Below, piece after piece: positions 43,267 through 52,395 of a stretch of DNA of 64,000 nucleotides. Below the pieces are notes generated by a model. The model did no database searches and was not told the origin of the DNA. It saw only the letters and a program-made list of their open reading frames with translations. Positions within the stretch are counted from its first letter, which is position 1, and each line of letters opens with the position of its first letter. The position numbers and the translations under genes were made by a program. Source of the stretch: Streptomyces klenkii (lineage in GTDB: Bacteria > Actinomycetota > Actinomycetes > Streptomycetales > Streptomycetaceae); contig NZ_RBAM01000008.1 in NCBI RefSeq assembly GCF_003626645.1, positions 186,001-250,000 on the forward strand, in the 5' to 3' direction.

Positions 43267-43304
43267 ATCGGACTTCCCGGGCTGCGGCCCGGGAAGTCCG
43301 ATGG
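43267..43304. terminator. Perfect 16-bp hairpin before the mqnD stop
   Basis: CATCGGACTTCCCGGG and CCCGGGAAGTCCGATG around CTGCGG. Lies between convergent cold-shock and mqnD genes; probably ends the mqnD message. Confidence 0.8.
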
Positions 43305-43327
43305 ACAACGCTCCGCGTGACAGCCGC

Positions 43328-44188
43328 TCAGGCGAACGCCAGCGCGTCCGGCCCGAGGGGCGGTACGAGCCCCTCGGCCGCGGCCCGGGTCAGCAGCCCG
43401 CGGACCGCCGCGTAGCCGTCCTCCCCGAGGCCGGCCGTGAATTCGTTGACGTAGAGCCCGATGTGCTGGTCGGCGACCTTCGGGTCCATCTCCTGCGCAT
43501 GCTCCAGCACATACGGGCGCGAGGCCTCCGGGTCGTCCCACGCCATGCGTACGGACGTCCGCGCCGCCTCCGCCAGTTCGCGCAGTCGCTCGGCGCCCAG
43601 TGAGCGCTTGGCGATGATGGCGCCCAGCGGGATCGGCAGGCCCGTGGTGCTCTCCCAGTGCTCGCCCATGTCGGCCAGGCACTCCAGCCCGTAATTCCCG
43701 TACGTGAAGCGCGCCTCATGGATCACCAGGCCCGCGTCCACCTTGCCGTCCCGCACGGCCGGCATGATCTCGTGGAACGGCAGGACGACCACCTCGCCGA
43801 CCCCGCCCGGCACCTCCGCGGCCGCCCACAGCCGGAAGAGCAGGTACGCCGTCGAGCGCTCGCTCGGCACCGCCACCGTCTTCCCCGCGAGGGACTCCGG
43901 GCCCTGCCCCGCGTCCCGCGTGAGCACCAGCGGGCCGCAGCCGCGGCCCAGGGCGCCGCCGCACGGCAGCAGGGCGTACTCGTCCAGGACCCACGGCAGG
44001 ACCGCGTAGGAGACCTTCAGGACGTCGAACTCGCCGCGCTCGGCCATGCCGTTGGTGACGTCGATGTCGGCGAACGTGACGTCCAGCGCGGGCGCGCCGG
44101 GGACCCGGCCGTGGGCCCAGGCGTCGAAGACGAACGTGTCGTTCGGGCAGGGCGAGTAGGCGATCTTCAGGGGCTCGGGCTCGCTCAT
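43328..44188 (-). CDS. mqnD: 1,4-dihydroxy-6-naphthoate synthase (futalosine menaquinone pathway)
   Basis: 286 residues. KIAYSPCPNDTFVFDAWAHGRV, FADIDVTNGMAERGEFDVLKVSYAVLP, AVPSERSTAYLLFRL and VIHEARFTY are hallmark MqnD segments. Converts cyclic dehypoxanthinyl futalosine to 1,4-dihydroxy-6-naphthoate. ATG 44188 overlaps the mqnB stop (ATGA), so the two are coupled. Confidence 0.95.
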   Translation of the reverse strand: MSEPEPLKIAYSPCPNDTFVFDAWAHGRVPGAPALDVTFADIDVTNGMAERGEFDVLKVSYAVLPWVLDEYALLPCGGALGRGCGPLVLTRDAGQGPESLAGKTVAVPSERSTAYLLFRLWAAAEVPGGVGEVVVLPFHEIMPAVRDGKVDAGLVIHEARFTYGNYGLECLADMGEHWESTTGLPIPLGAIIAKRSLGAERLRELAEAARTSVRMAWDDPEASRPYVLEHAQEMDPKVADQHIGLYVNEFTAGLGEDGYAAVRGLLTRAAAEGLVPPLGPDALAFA

Positions 44189-44985
44189 GAGCTGCTCCAG
44201 GTCTCGGCGGGAGCCGCCCGCAGCGCCTCCCGCAGGGCGGCGGAGGCGCCGGCGAGGGCCTCCAGGGCATCGCCGATGCGCCACGCGGCACGGTCGCGCG
44301 GGCCGACGGGGTTGGAGACCGCCCGGATCTCCAGGACGGGCACGCCGTGCGCGGCCGCCGCCTCGGCCACCCCGAAGCCCTCCATGGCCTCGGCGAGCGC
44401 GCCGGGCCGCGCGGCCACGAGGGCCGCGGCCCGCTCGGCGCTGCCGGTCACGGTCGACACCGTGAGCACGTCGCCGCGCTGCGCCCCGGCCGCCTCGGCG
44501 ACGGCGCGCACCAGCGCCGCGGGGGGCCGGTGCTCCACCGTCCCGAAGCCGAGCTCTGTTACGGGTACGAAGCCGGTGGGCGTCTCGGCGCCCAGGTCCG
44601 CGGCCACGATCGCGTCGGACACGACGACGGAGCCCACGGGCGCGGTGCGGCCGGGGGCTGCGGCGGTGGCTGTAGCCGTGGCCGTGAAGCCGCCGCCGAT
44701 GCCGGCGGAGACCGCCAGGTCGTAGGGGCTGCCGGAGAGCGCCGCGGCGGCGAGGGCCGTCGCCGTGCCCGCGGCAGCGGCGGCCGGGCCCACGCCGGCG
44801 GCCAGCACGTCGATGACGAGCGGCTGCGGGCCGGCCGGGGCGGGCCGGTGCAGCACGTAGCCGGGCAGGGCGAGCTCGGCGACGCGGCCGGGCGCCTCTT
44901 CGGCGGGGCCGGTGCCGGCGGCCGCCGCGCCGCGGACGACCGCGTCGCGTTCCGCCGCGACGGCGGTGACGACGAGGACGCGCAT
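44185..44985 (-). CDS. mqnB: Futalosine hydrolase
   Basis: 266 residues, nucleoside phosphorylase/hydrolase fold: LVVTAVAAERDAVVRG, LAAGVGPAAAAAGTA, DLAVSAGIGGGF, and the active site EAMEGFGVAEAAAAHGVPVLEIRAVSNPVGPRD. Releases hypoxanthine from futalosine in menaquinone synthesis. A small in-frame run of TATATAT residues (GFTATATATAAAPG) is present. First gene of the mqnB-mqnD pair. Confidence 0.95.
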   Translation of the reverse strand: MRVLVVTAVAAERDAVVRGAAAAGTGPAEEAPGRVAELALPGYVLHRPAPAGPQPLVIDVLAAGVGPAAAAAGTATALAAAALSGSPYDLAVSAGIGGGFTATATATAAAPGRTAPVGSVVVSDAIVAADLGAETPTGFVPVTELGFGTVEHRPPAALVRAVAEAAGAQRGDVLTVSTVTGSAERAAALVAARPGALAEAMEGFGVAEAAAAHGVPVLEIRAVSNPVGPRDRAAWRIGDALEALAGASAALREALRAAPAETWSSS

Positions 44986-45009
44986 CAGCGGGACCGCCGG
45001 TCCGTCGCC

Positions 45010-45030
45010 CCGGGGCCCGCCGGGCCCCGG
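45010..45030. terminator. Hairpin between DUF2771 gene and mqnB
   Basis: Perfect 10-1-10 palindrome CCGGGGCCCG-C-CGGGCCCCGG, 34 bp after the DUF2771 stop on the minus strand. Confidence 0.6.
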
Positions 45031-45064
45031 CCTGCCGGCCGCCGGTCCGTCAGCGCTCGTGCGC

Positions 45065-45532
45065 TCAGCCCTTGTCCAGTTCGAGCTTGACGTTCCACAC
45101 GCCGTCCTCGGTGATGACCGACAGGATCACGTCCTTCTCGAACCGCTGCTCCATGCGGTTGACGAAGAGCTGCTCGCCGTTGAGGGTCGTGTAGGTCTGC
45201 TTGAGCTGGTTGGTCTGCTGCTGGGCGTTGACCGCCACGAGCCAGCCCTTGTCGGCCATCTTGGGGTCGACGCCAACGCGGACCTTGTCGCCCGGCTGGA
45301 CCTTCACGGTCTTGACGGACTTGTCGGCCATGCACTTGTTGAGGGCGCCCTGGTCGAGCTTCTTGCCCTCGTCGAAGCAGGCGGCCTCGGTGGTCACGGT
45401 GGTCGAGCCGACGGTCACCGTCGCCAGGGGCGTCGGCTTGTCGCAGGCGGACAGGGCGACGAGCCCGAAGGCCACGGCGCCGACAGCGGCAGCGGCACGG
45501 CGGCGCTTGCCCCGGAAAATCGCAGCGGTCAT
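45065..45532 (-). CDS. DUF2771 lipoprotein
   Basis: 155 residues. Signal peptide with RRRAAAAVGAVAFGLVALSAC: a lipobox LSAC with the lipidated Cys, so it is tethered outside the membrane. Three further Cys (ACFDEG, KCMADK). Actinobacterial family DUF2771, function unknown. Located between mqnB and an MFS gene on the same strand. Confidence 0.88.
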   Translation of the reverse strand: MTAAIFRGKRRRAAAAVGAVAFGLVALSACDKPTPLATVTVGSTTVTTEAACFDEGKKLDQGALNKCMADKSVKTVKVQPGDKVRVGVDPKMADKGWLVAVNAQQQTNQLKQTYTTLNGEQLFVNRMEQRFEKDVILSVITEDGVWNVKLELDKG

Positions 45533-45558
45533 GCGGGCAGGCTATCGGGCCGTCCAGG

Positions 45559-47013
45559 TCAGGCCACGCGGGGGTGCGGTGAGCCACGCCGTGCCGCGGC
45601 CAGCAGGCCCCGTACGGCTGTGGCGACCCCCAGGGCGAGGACCGCGGCGGCGACCGCCATGCCGAGGGTGCCGTTGAGCGGCAGCAGGATGCCGATCGCG
45701 CCGCCGACGACCCAGCTCATCTGCAACAGCGTCTCGGAACGGGCGAACGCGGACGTCCGGACCGCCTCCGGCACGTCCCGCTGGATGAGGGAGTCCAGGG
45801 ACTGCTTGCCCAGCGCCTGGGAGATGCCCGCGACGGCCGCGACGACCACGACGAAGAAGGGCCCGTAGAACAGGGCCGCGACGACGGCCGTGCCCAGCGA
45901 CGCCGTCAGGACGAGCGCGATCGTCTTCTCCGGGCCGCGCGAGCGCAGCAGCGCGCCGATCGCCGTGCCGAGGGCGTTGCCGCCGCCCGCCGCGACTGCG
46001 ACGACGCCCAGCGAGAAGGCCGGGCTCAGGCCGCCGAGGGGGTGGACGCGCAGGAGGAAGGCGAGGAAGAAGGTGAGGAAGCCGGAGAGCATGCGCAGGG
46101 CGCTGTTGGCCTGGAGCGCGTGCAGGACGGAGCTGCCGACGGTGCGCAGGCCGGGGGGCTTGTTCTTTTTGTTGCCGTTCTTCTTGCCGTTCTTCTTGCT
46201 GCTCTTTTTCCCGGCTTTCCACCTCTTTGCGCCGGTTTTCCCGCCGGGGGCCGGGGTCCGGCGGTACGCGGAGGGCTCTCCGGACACCAGCCGGGCGCGG
46301 GCCTCGCCCTTCGCCGAGTCGACCTTGTGCGGGAGTGAGAACGACAGCACCGTGCCGAGGATGAACACGACAAAAGCCCCGTAGAGCGGGAATTCCGGCC
46401 CGATCGTGTGCAGCCCCGCGCCCAGCGGGGCCGCCACTCCCGTGGCCAGCAGCCCGCCGAGCGTCACCCGGGAATTGGCCTTCACCAGTGAGATCCGCGG
46501 TGGGAGCAGCCGCGGCACGACCGCCGAGCGCACCACCCCGTACGCCTTCGAGGCCACCAGGACGCCGAGCGCCGCCGGATACAGCTCCAGGCCGCCGGTC
46601 GCCACCGCGCCCGACATCGTCAGCGCCAGCAGCGCCCGCGTCAGCATCGCGCCCGCCATCGCCGCCCGGCGGCCGTGCGGCAGCCGGTCGAGGAGCGGCC
46701 CGATCACCGGGGCCAGAAGGGTGAAGGGGGCCATCGTGACCGCCAGGTAGAGCGCCACGCGGCCGCGCGCCTGGTCCGTGGGGACCGAGAAGAACACCGT
46801 GGACGCCAGTGCGACGGTGATCAGCATGTCGCCCGCGGAATTCACGGCGTGCAGCTCGATCAGCTTGCCCAGGCCCGACTCCCCCGCGCCGTGCGCGTGC
46901 GTCGCCCTGCGCACGCCCCGCGCGGCAGCCGTGAACGGGGCGCGCAGCACGCGGCCGGCGCCCCGGGCCGTGCGGCGCAGCGGCCCGCCCTCGACCGACC
47001 GGATGGCTCCCAC
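45559..47013 (-). CDS. MFS-type transporter with a Lys-rich central loop
   Basis: 484 residues. About 12 helices. Start taken at the GTG at 47013, which follows CAGTAT by six bases (leaderless geometry), giving MGAIRSVEGGPLRRT; other in-frame starts at 47016 and 47031. Helix segments include ALYLAVTMAPFTLLAPVIGPLLDRL and FVVVVAAVAGISQALGKQSLDSLIQRDVPE. Between the two six-helix halves lies an unusual basic stretch (KKSSKKNGKKNGNKKNK) coded by AT-rich repeats. Substrate unknown. Divergent from the DUF3027 gene. Confidence 0.85.
   Translation of the reverse strand: MGAIRSVEGGPLRRTARGAGRVLRAPFTAAARGVRRATHAHGAGESGLGKLIELHAVNSAGDMLITVALASTVFFSVPTDQARGRVALYLAVTMAPFTLLAPVIGPLLDRLPHGRRAAMAGAMLTRALLALTMSGAVATGGLELYPAALGVLVASKAYGVVRSAVVPRLLPPRISLVKANSRVTLGGLLATGVAAPLGAGLHTIGPEFPLYGAFVVFILGTVLSFSLPHKVDSAKGEARARLVSGEPSAYRRTPAPGGKTGAKRWKAGKKSSKKNGKKNGNKKNKPPGLRTVGSSVLHALQANSALRMLSGFLTFFLAFLLRVHPLGGLSPAFSLGVVAVAAGGGNALGTAIGALLRSRGPEKTIALVLTASLGTAVVAALFYGPFFVVVVAAVAGISQALGKQSLDSLIQRDVPEAVRTSAFARSETLLQMSWVVGGAIGILLPLNGTLGMAVAAAVLALGVATAVRGLLAAARRGSPHPRVA
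46148..46215. repeat. Low-complexity lysine/asparagine-coding repeat
   Basis: CTTCTT/GTTGCCGTTCTTCTTGCCG-type repeats, clearly AT-richer than their surroundings, encode KKNGKKNGNKKN in the MFS loop. Confidence 0.7.
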
Positions 47014-47342
47014 CACGCCATACTGCCCCAACTCGCACGGCGCAGGGCACTTTCACCGCCGCGGGCGGCCGCTCCCGGCCGGGTCGGCGCACGGGCCGGA
47101 GGAGGGCTCGCCGCGGCCCGGCTATCCCCGGCGGCGCTGAGCGGGGTAGCGTGCGTAGCGCGCCACCGGCGGTCGTTCCTGGCCGCGCTCCGAGTCTCGA
47201 TCCCGCAGAATGGGAGGGACTAGGTGTGCCCGAAACCGTTCGGGCGCGGACGTCGACGCGGCCCTGCGGTCCGCTCCGTCCGCCGACCCGGCCGATCGGC
47301 TGGCGCACTCGTGAGACGGCGTGGAAGAGAGAATCGATTCTT

Positions 47343-48257
47343 GTGAGTGCTGCGATGCGAAGCCGGACCCCGGACCGCCTGTGCGCCGAGGCGGTCGACA
47401 TGGCCCGTGCGGCGGCCGAGGAGGCCGCCCTGCCCGGGACGGTCGGCGAGCATGTCCAGGCCGTCGCCGACGAGGACCGCGTCGTCACGCACTACTTCCT
47501 GTGCCAGGACCCCGGCTACCGCGGCTGGCGCTGGGCCGTCACCGTCGCCCGCGCCTCCCGCGCCAAGGTCGTCACCCTCGACGAGACGGTGCTGCTGCCC
47601 GGGCCGGACGCCCTCCTCGCCCCCGAGTGGGTGCCCTGGAGCGAGCGGCTGCGCCCCGGCGACATGGGCCCCGGCGACCTGCTGCCCACCGACGCCGAGG
47701 ACCTGCGCCTCGTGCCCGGCTGGAGCGGTGAGGACGTTCCGCCGCCGAACTCCGCCGTCTCCGAGGAGATGGACCGCCTCGCCGACGCCGAGGACGCCGA
47801 CGTCGTCGCCGGCTCCCCCGCCGCCCAGCCGGCCGTCCCGGCGCGCGGCACGATGGCGGCGGTCGCCGAGGAGCTCGGGATGCGGCGCGCCCGCGTCCTC
47901 TCCCGCTACGGGCTGCACACCGCCGCCGACCGCTGGGACGAGAGCCACGGCGGCAAGACCCCCATGGCGCAGGCCGCGCCGGCCTCGTGCGTCAGCTGCG
48001 GTTTCCTCGTGCCGATCGGCGGCTCCCTCGGCCAGGCGTTCGGCGTCTGCGCGAACGAGTTCGGGCCGGCGGACGGGCACGTCGTGTCCCTGTCGTACGG
48101 CTGCGGGGGGCACTCCGAGGCGGCGGTCATGCCGAAGCCTCCGCGGCCCGCGCCGCCGGTGATCGACGAGACGCTCGTCGATCCGCTGCCGCTTCACCCG
48201 GCGGCGGGCGAAGGGGAGACCGGGCCCGAGGGCGACGAGGAGCTCGGCCACTCGTAG
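47343..48257 (+). CDS. DUF3027 protein
   Basis: 304 residues. RTPDRLCAEAVDMARAAAEEAA, DPGYRGWRWAVTVARASRAK, LPGPDALLAPEWVPWSERLRPGD are the conserved DUF3027 parts. A zinc-like site CVSCGF ... CANEFGPADG ... GCGGHSEA is near the C-terminus. Cytoplasmic, unknown function. GTG 47343 start, alternative ATG 47355. It precedes the sacsin-like gene on the same strand, 300 bp away; the pairing recurs in Streptomyces as far as I know. Confidence 0.88.
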   Translation: MSAAMRSRTPDRLCAEAVDMARAAAEEAALPGTVGEHVQAVADEDRVVTHYFLCQDPGYRGWRWAVTVARASRAKVVTLDETVLLPGPDALLAPEWVPWSERLRPGDMGPGDLLPTDAEDLRLVPGWSGEDVPPPNSAVSEEMDRLADAEDADVVAGSPAAQPAVPARGTMAAVAEELGMRRARVLSRYGLHTAADRWDESHGGKTPMAQAAPASCVSCGFLVPIGGSLGQAFGVCANEFGPADGHVVSLSYGCGGHSEAAVMPKPPRPAPPVIDETLVDPLPLHPAAGEGETGPEGDEELGHS

Positions 48258-48334
48258 GCAGGCTGCTGCCCCTGCGGCGCCTCCGGGTGCGGGCCGTCCC
48301 GGGCGCGCGTTGCTGCTTTGCGCCTGGCGGCGCT

Positions 48335-48470
48335 TGTCCTCTATCGCCGGACGGGCTGATTTCGGCTGGGCTTGCCCATCAGGACATCGCCCTCTGGGAG
48401 CCAGGGGCCGCAAGCACGATGCGCCCGCCTCATTTCCAGCCTGTCCGGCGTTCGAGGACGGGCGTCCCCG
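48335..48470. repeat. Streptomyces palindromic intergenic repeat (degenerate)
   Basis: CTCTATCGCCGGACGGGCTG at 48339 and, inverted, CAGCCTGTCCGGCGTTCGAG around 48440 are the two arms of the well-known repeat with consensus TCGCCGGACGGGCTGA found between many Streptomyces genes. Here the arms are unusually far apart (about 80 bp). The gap 48258-48560 has no gene. Confidence 0.7.
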
Positions 48471-48560
48471 GGCGCGACCGCCCGGGCCCGCACACGTGGC
48501 CCGCGGCCACCCCGCGGTACGTTCTGCCCAGGAACACCCACCGGCGGCAGGAGACGACAC

Positions 48561-51500
48561 GTGAGCGGCACGGCAATGGTGCGGGGCGCAGCCGAAGGGG
48601 CGGATCCGTTCGGGACGGGCCGCCTGCGGCGTGGCGTGCTGGACGCCTGGGCGGCGTCGCCGGCCCGCTTCCGGGAGGACGCCAACGCCGAGGAGGACCT
48701 CGCGCTGGGCGGCTACCGCGACCGCCTCGTCGTCGAGCTCGCCCAGAACGCCGCCGACGCGGCCGCCCGGGCGGGCGTGCCCGGCCGTCTCCGGCTGACC
48801 CTGCACGCAGGCCGCAACGGCCGCCCGGCCGTGCTCGCCGCGGCGAACACCGGCGCGCCCCTGGACGCGGTGGGCGTCGAGTCCCTGGCCACGCTCCGGG
48901 CGTCGGCCAAGCGCAGCGGGGAGAAGGGCAGCGTCGGGCGGTTCGGCGTGGGCTTCTCCGCCGTCCTGGCCGTCAGTGACGAGCCGGCGGTCGTCGGCCG
49001 CTCCGGCGGCGTCCGCTGGTCCCTCGCGGAGGCGCGGGCGCTGGCGGCGCGCGAGGCGGTCCAGGCTCCCGGCCTCGCCGAGGAGATGGCCCGCCGCGAG
49101 GGCCACGTGCCGCTCCTGAGGCTTCCGCTCCCCGCCGAGGGCTCCGCCCCGTCCGGCTACGACACCGTCGTCGTCCTGCCGCTGCGCGACGGTGCCGCCG
49201 AGGACCTGACCGCCCGTCTGCTGGCGGGCGTGGACGACGCGCTGCTGCTGACCCTGCCGGGCCTGTCCGAGGTCGTCGTCGAGACGGACGGCGTCGTACG
49301 GACCCTGACGCGCCGCCAGGAGGGCCCGTACGTCCTGGTGGACGACTCGGAGCGCGGCTTTGAGGCCCGCTGGCGCATCGCCCAGGAGGCGGGCCCCCTG
49401 GACGCCGCGCTGCTCGCGGACCGCCCCGTGGAGGAGCGCCTGCGCCCGCACTGGTCCGTGACGTGGGCTGTGCCGGTGGGCGAGGACGGCGCGCCCGTAC
49501 GGCCCTCCACCGCGCCCGTCGTGCACGCGCCGACGCCGACGGACGAGCCGCTGGGCGTCCCGGCCCTGCTCATCGCCACGTTCCCGCTGGAGCCGACACG
49601 CCGTCACGCCGCGCCCGGCCCGCTCACGGACTTCGTCACCGGCCGCGCCGCCGAGGCCTACGCGCAGCTGCTGCGCGGCTGGCACCCGGTGGGCCCCGGA
49701 ACGCTCGACCTCGTACCGTCGCCGCTCGCGCAGGGCGCCCTGGACGCGGAGCTGCGCCGGCAGATCCTGGACCGGCTGCCGCACGTCGCGTTCCTGCCGA
49801 GCGCCGCCGGGGGCCCCGCCCAGGAGCCGGCCGCGCCGCGGGGCGGCGGCGTGGAGGGCATTCCGTGGACGGAGGGGCCGGACGCGGCCCGGCACACGCC
49901 GGAGCCGTCCCCCGCCCCGGCCGGCGCCCCGGAGGCCGCCGACACGTGGGACGACCCGTTCGCCCGCAGCGGCCCCGAGCCGTACGCACTGCGGCCCGCC
50001 GACGCCGAGGTCGTGGAGGGCGCGGGCGCGGAGACCGTCGCCGTGCTCGGCGAGCTGTTCCCGAACCTGCTGCCCGCCGGGCTGGAGCGCCGCCCCGAGC
50101 TGCGCTCCCTGGGCGTCGCGCGGGCGCCGCTCGGGGAGGTCGTCGACCGCCTCGCGGGCGTCGAGCGCGCCCCGTCCTGGTGGCAGCGGCTCTACGACAG
50201 CCTCGCCGGCGTCGACCCGGACCGGCTCAGCGGCCTGCCCGTGCCGCTCGCGGACGGCCGTACGGCCATCGGCCCGCGGCAGGTGCTGCTCCCGCCGCCG
50301 GACGGCACGGACTCGGAGCGGCTCTCCCGCCTGGGCCTGAAGGTCGCCCACCCCGACGCCGCGCACCCGCTGCTGGAGAAGCTGGGCGCCACGCCGTCCT
50401 CGCCGCGCGCGGTCCTGACCACCCCGCAGGTGCGGGCCGCGGTGGCGGCGTCCCTGGACGCCGACGAGATCTGGGACGAGGACGCGCTGGACGCGGACGG
50501 CCTCGCCGAGCTCGTCCTCGGCCTCGTGCGCGACGCGGGGCTCGCCCCCGGCGACGAGCCGTGGCTCGCCGCGCTCGCCCTGCCCGACGAGGACGGCGAG
50601 CTCGCGCCCGCGGGCGAACTCGTCCTGCCCGGCAGCGCCTTCGAACGCATCATCCGGCCGGGCGAGCTCGCCGCCTGCGACGCCGCCCTCGCCGAGCGCT
50701 GGGGCGAGCAGCCGCTGACCGCCGTGGGCGTCCTGGCCGGCTTCGCGCTCGTCCGCGCCACGGACGTCGTCCTCGACCCGGACGAGCTCGAACCGCGCGA
50801 CGGCGACTTCCCCGAGCCCGACGACGCCGGCCTGCTCGACGCCGTCGACGTCTGGTGCGAGGACATCCTCGACCAGCTGCCGCAGACGCCCGTGCCGCCC
50901 GTCGCGACGGAGCTCGTCGCCGTCCGCGACCTCGATCTCGTCGACGACGACGCGTGGCCGGAGGCCCTCGCCCTCCTCTCCGAGCCGCCGCTGCGCGACG
51001 CCCTCACCGCGCCCGTGCGCGTCCTGCTGCCCGACGGCACGACCGAGTCCGTCCGCCCGTACACCGCCTGGTGGCTGCGCGGCCACCCCGTCCTCGGCGG
51101 CCGCCGCCCGGCGGGCCTGCGCGTGGCGGGCGGCGACCCGCTGCTGCGCGGTCTGTACGAGGCGGCGGACGCGGGCGACCTGGCGGACGAGCAGGTGCTG
51201 CGCGCCCTGGGCGTACGGACCTCCGCCGCCGCCCTGCTCGACGAGCCCGGCGGCGCCGCGGAGCTGCTGGCCCGCCTGGCCGGCCCCGGCGCCGGCGTCG
51301 GCGCGGCCCAGCTGCACGCCCTCTACGGCCTCCTGGCCCGCCTCGACCCCGACCAGGTCACCCTGCCGGACGAGCTCCGCGCCGTCGTGGACGGCGAGGT
51401 GCGGGTCGTGGACGCGGCGGACGCGGTCGTGGCGGACGCCCCCGACCTGCTTCCCCTCGCGGTGGGCCACGCCCTCCTGCCCGTGCCGCCCGCGCGCGCC

Positions 51501-51842
51501 GCGGACCTGGCCGAACTGCTCCAGGTGCGCCGCCTGAGCGAGACGCTGGAGGCGGCCGCCCCAGCGGGCGAGGGCGAACTCCGCGAGGTCCCGGAAGGCG
51601 TACGGGCCCTGCTTCCCGGCGCCCCCTCCGCATACGTGGAACACGAAGAACTCCTCGTCGACGGTGTGGAACTCGACTGGCGTCTCGGCCCCGACGGCGT
51701 CCTGCACGCGGCGACGCTGGAGGGGGTGGCCGCGGGCCTCGCCTGGGCCGCAGGCGCGTGGTCCCGCCGCTTCGAAGCGGCGGCCCTGCTGGAGGACCCG
51801 AGCCGCACGGACGAACTGGCCCGGGCCCGCTGGTTCGACTAG
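48561..51842 (+). CDS. Sacsin/HSP90-like ATP-binding domain protein
   Basis: 1093 residues, GTG start with GGAG ahead. Residues about 45-150 form a GHKL ATP-binding domain: LVVELAQNAADAAARAG (N-box), AAANTGAPL, SGEKGSVGRFGVGFSAVL (lid/G-box). The remaining 900 residues are acidic, Leu/Asp/Glu-rich and match no family I know; an SRPBCC or nuclease domain is not apparent. Such proteins recall the sacsin N-terminal domain and might remodel proteins or sense damage. Conserved across Streptomyces, unstudied as far as I know. Confidence 0.85.
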   Translation: MSGTAMVRGAAEGADPFGTGRLRRGVLDAWAASPARFREDANAEEDLALGGYRDRLVVELAQNAADAAARAGVPGRLRLTLHAGRNGRPAVLAAANTGAPLDAVGVESLATLRASAKRSGEKGSVGRFGVGFSAVLAVSDEPAVVGRSGGVRWSLAEARALAAREAVQAPGLAEEMARREGHVPLLRLPLPAEGSAPSGYDTVVVLPLRDGAAEDLTARLLAGVDDALLLTLPGLSEVVVETDGVVRTLTRRQEGPYVLVDDSERGFEARWRIAQEAGPLDAALLADRPVEERLRPHWSVTWAVPVGEDGAPVRPSTAPVVHAPTPTDEPLGVPALLIATFPLEPTRRHAAPGPLTDFVTGRAAEAYAQLLRGWHPVGPGTLDLVPSPLAQGALDAELRRQILDRLPHVAFLPSAAGGPAQEPAAPRGGGVEGIPWTEGPDAARHTPEPSPAPAGAPEAADTWDDPFARSGPEPYALRPADAEVVEGAGAETVAVLGELFPNLLPAGLERRPELRSLGVARAPLGEVVDRLAGVERAPSWWQRLYDSLAGVDPDRLSGLPVPLADGRTAIGPRQVLLPPPDGTDSERLSRLGLKVAHPDAAHPLLEKLGATPSSPRAVLTTPQVRAAVAASLDADEIWDEDALDADGLAELVLGLVRDAGLAPGDEPWLAALALPDEDGELAPAGELVLPGSAFERIIRPGELAACDAALAERWGEQPLTAVGVLAGFALVRATDVVLDPDELEPRDGDFPEPDDAGLLDAVDVWCEDILDQLPQTPVPPVATELVAVRDLDLVDDDAWPEALALLSEPPLRDALTAPVRVLLPDGTTESVRPYTAWWLRGHPVLGGRRPAGLRVAGGDPLLRGLYEAADAGDLADEQVLRALGVRTSAAALLDEPGGAAELLARLAGPGAGVGAAQLHALYGLLARLDPDQVTLPDELRAVVDGEVRVVDAADAVVADAPDLLPLAVGHALLPVPPARAADLAELLQVRRLSETLEAAAPAGEGELREVPEGVRALLPGAPSAYVEHEELLVDGVELDWRLGPDGVLHAATLEGVAAGLAWAAGAWSRRFEAAALLEDPSRTDELARARWFD

Positions 51843-51973
51843 CGGGTGAGGGGTGGTGGGTGCGAGGTGGGTGCCGGGGCGGGGTGGGCGCCGGTCCGGG
51901 GTGGGCGCGGGGTAGGGCCGGGGCAGGTGCTGCCGTGCCCGCCCGCCGCGCGCCCGCCTTCCTCAGCCGGCGG
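51843..51973. other. G-rich convergent gap
   Basis: Runs of GGGTGAGGGGTGGTGGG and GGGGTGGGCG on the plus strand, with G-quadruplex potential, between the convergent sacsin-like gene and the small gene at 51974. No gene seen. Confidence 0.5.
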
Positions 51974-52255
51974 CTAGGCCTCCTCGATGAGGCGGACCGT
52001 GCACCGGACGTGTCCCTTGCCGCTCTTCTTCGGCAGAATCAAGAAAGACCCGTCGCTCTCCCGCCCCACCACGCAGGCCGTGTTCTTGAGGGCGGCTGGA
52101 CGGTACTTCTTGGCCTCCTTGCGCAGTTCCACGAGCGCCTGCTCCCGGGTCCTGTTCCCGCCCACGGTCCGAAGGACCTCGGTCTCGATCCGCTGGTACG
52201 GCGCTTCTCCCTCGGTCAGCACCATCACCTCGGCGATGATCAACCACTTGGTCAT
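51974..52255 (-). CDS. Small conserved-looking hypothetical protein
   Basis: 93 residues: MTKWLIIAEVMVLTEGEAPYQRIETEVLRT, a basic helix (RTREQALVELRKEAKKYRPA), then a beta-rich C-terminus (CVVGRESDGSFLILPKKSGKGHVRCTVRLIEEA). No signal or membrane helix. Good codon bias. Family not recognised; it may be a small RNA-binding or phage-type protein. Confidence 0.7.
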   Translation of the reverse strand: MTKWLIIAEVMVLTEGEAPYQRIETEVLRTVGGNRTREQALVELRKEAKKYRPAALKNTACVVGRESDGSFLILPKKSGKGHVRCTVRLIEEA

Positions 52256-52383
52256 CGAGCACTCCCCTCGGCGCCCAACAGGGCGCGGCCGGTCGGCTGT
52301 TCACACAAGTCGTAGAGACAACCTTCCAGCCCACGGCCGAGTTCCCGGCCGTGCACGCGTGCGGGACGGGGCCTTGGTCCGCC

Positions 52384-52389
52384 TAAGCT
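52384..52389 (+). promoter_or_regulatory. Leaderless -10 box TAAGCT
   Basis: TAAGCT is separated by six bases from the ATG at 52396, as for serC. Confidence 0.5.
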
Positions 52390-52395
52390 GCCCCG

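Noticed and set aside
47220..51707. A 1495-codon minus-strand frame across the DUF3027 and sacsin-like genes
   Set aside because: It mirrors plus-strand genes with conserved motifs and has the composition of an antisense shadow (His/Gln/Arg/Gly-rich, no motifs).
51843..51973. G-rich tract as a specific G-quadruplex regulator
   Set aside because: It lies between two converging gene ends in very GC-rich DNA; base composition alone explains it.
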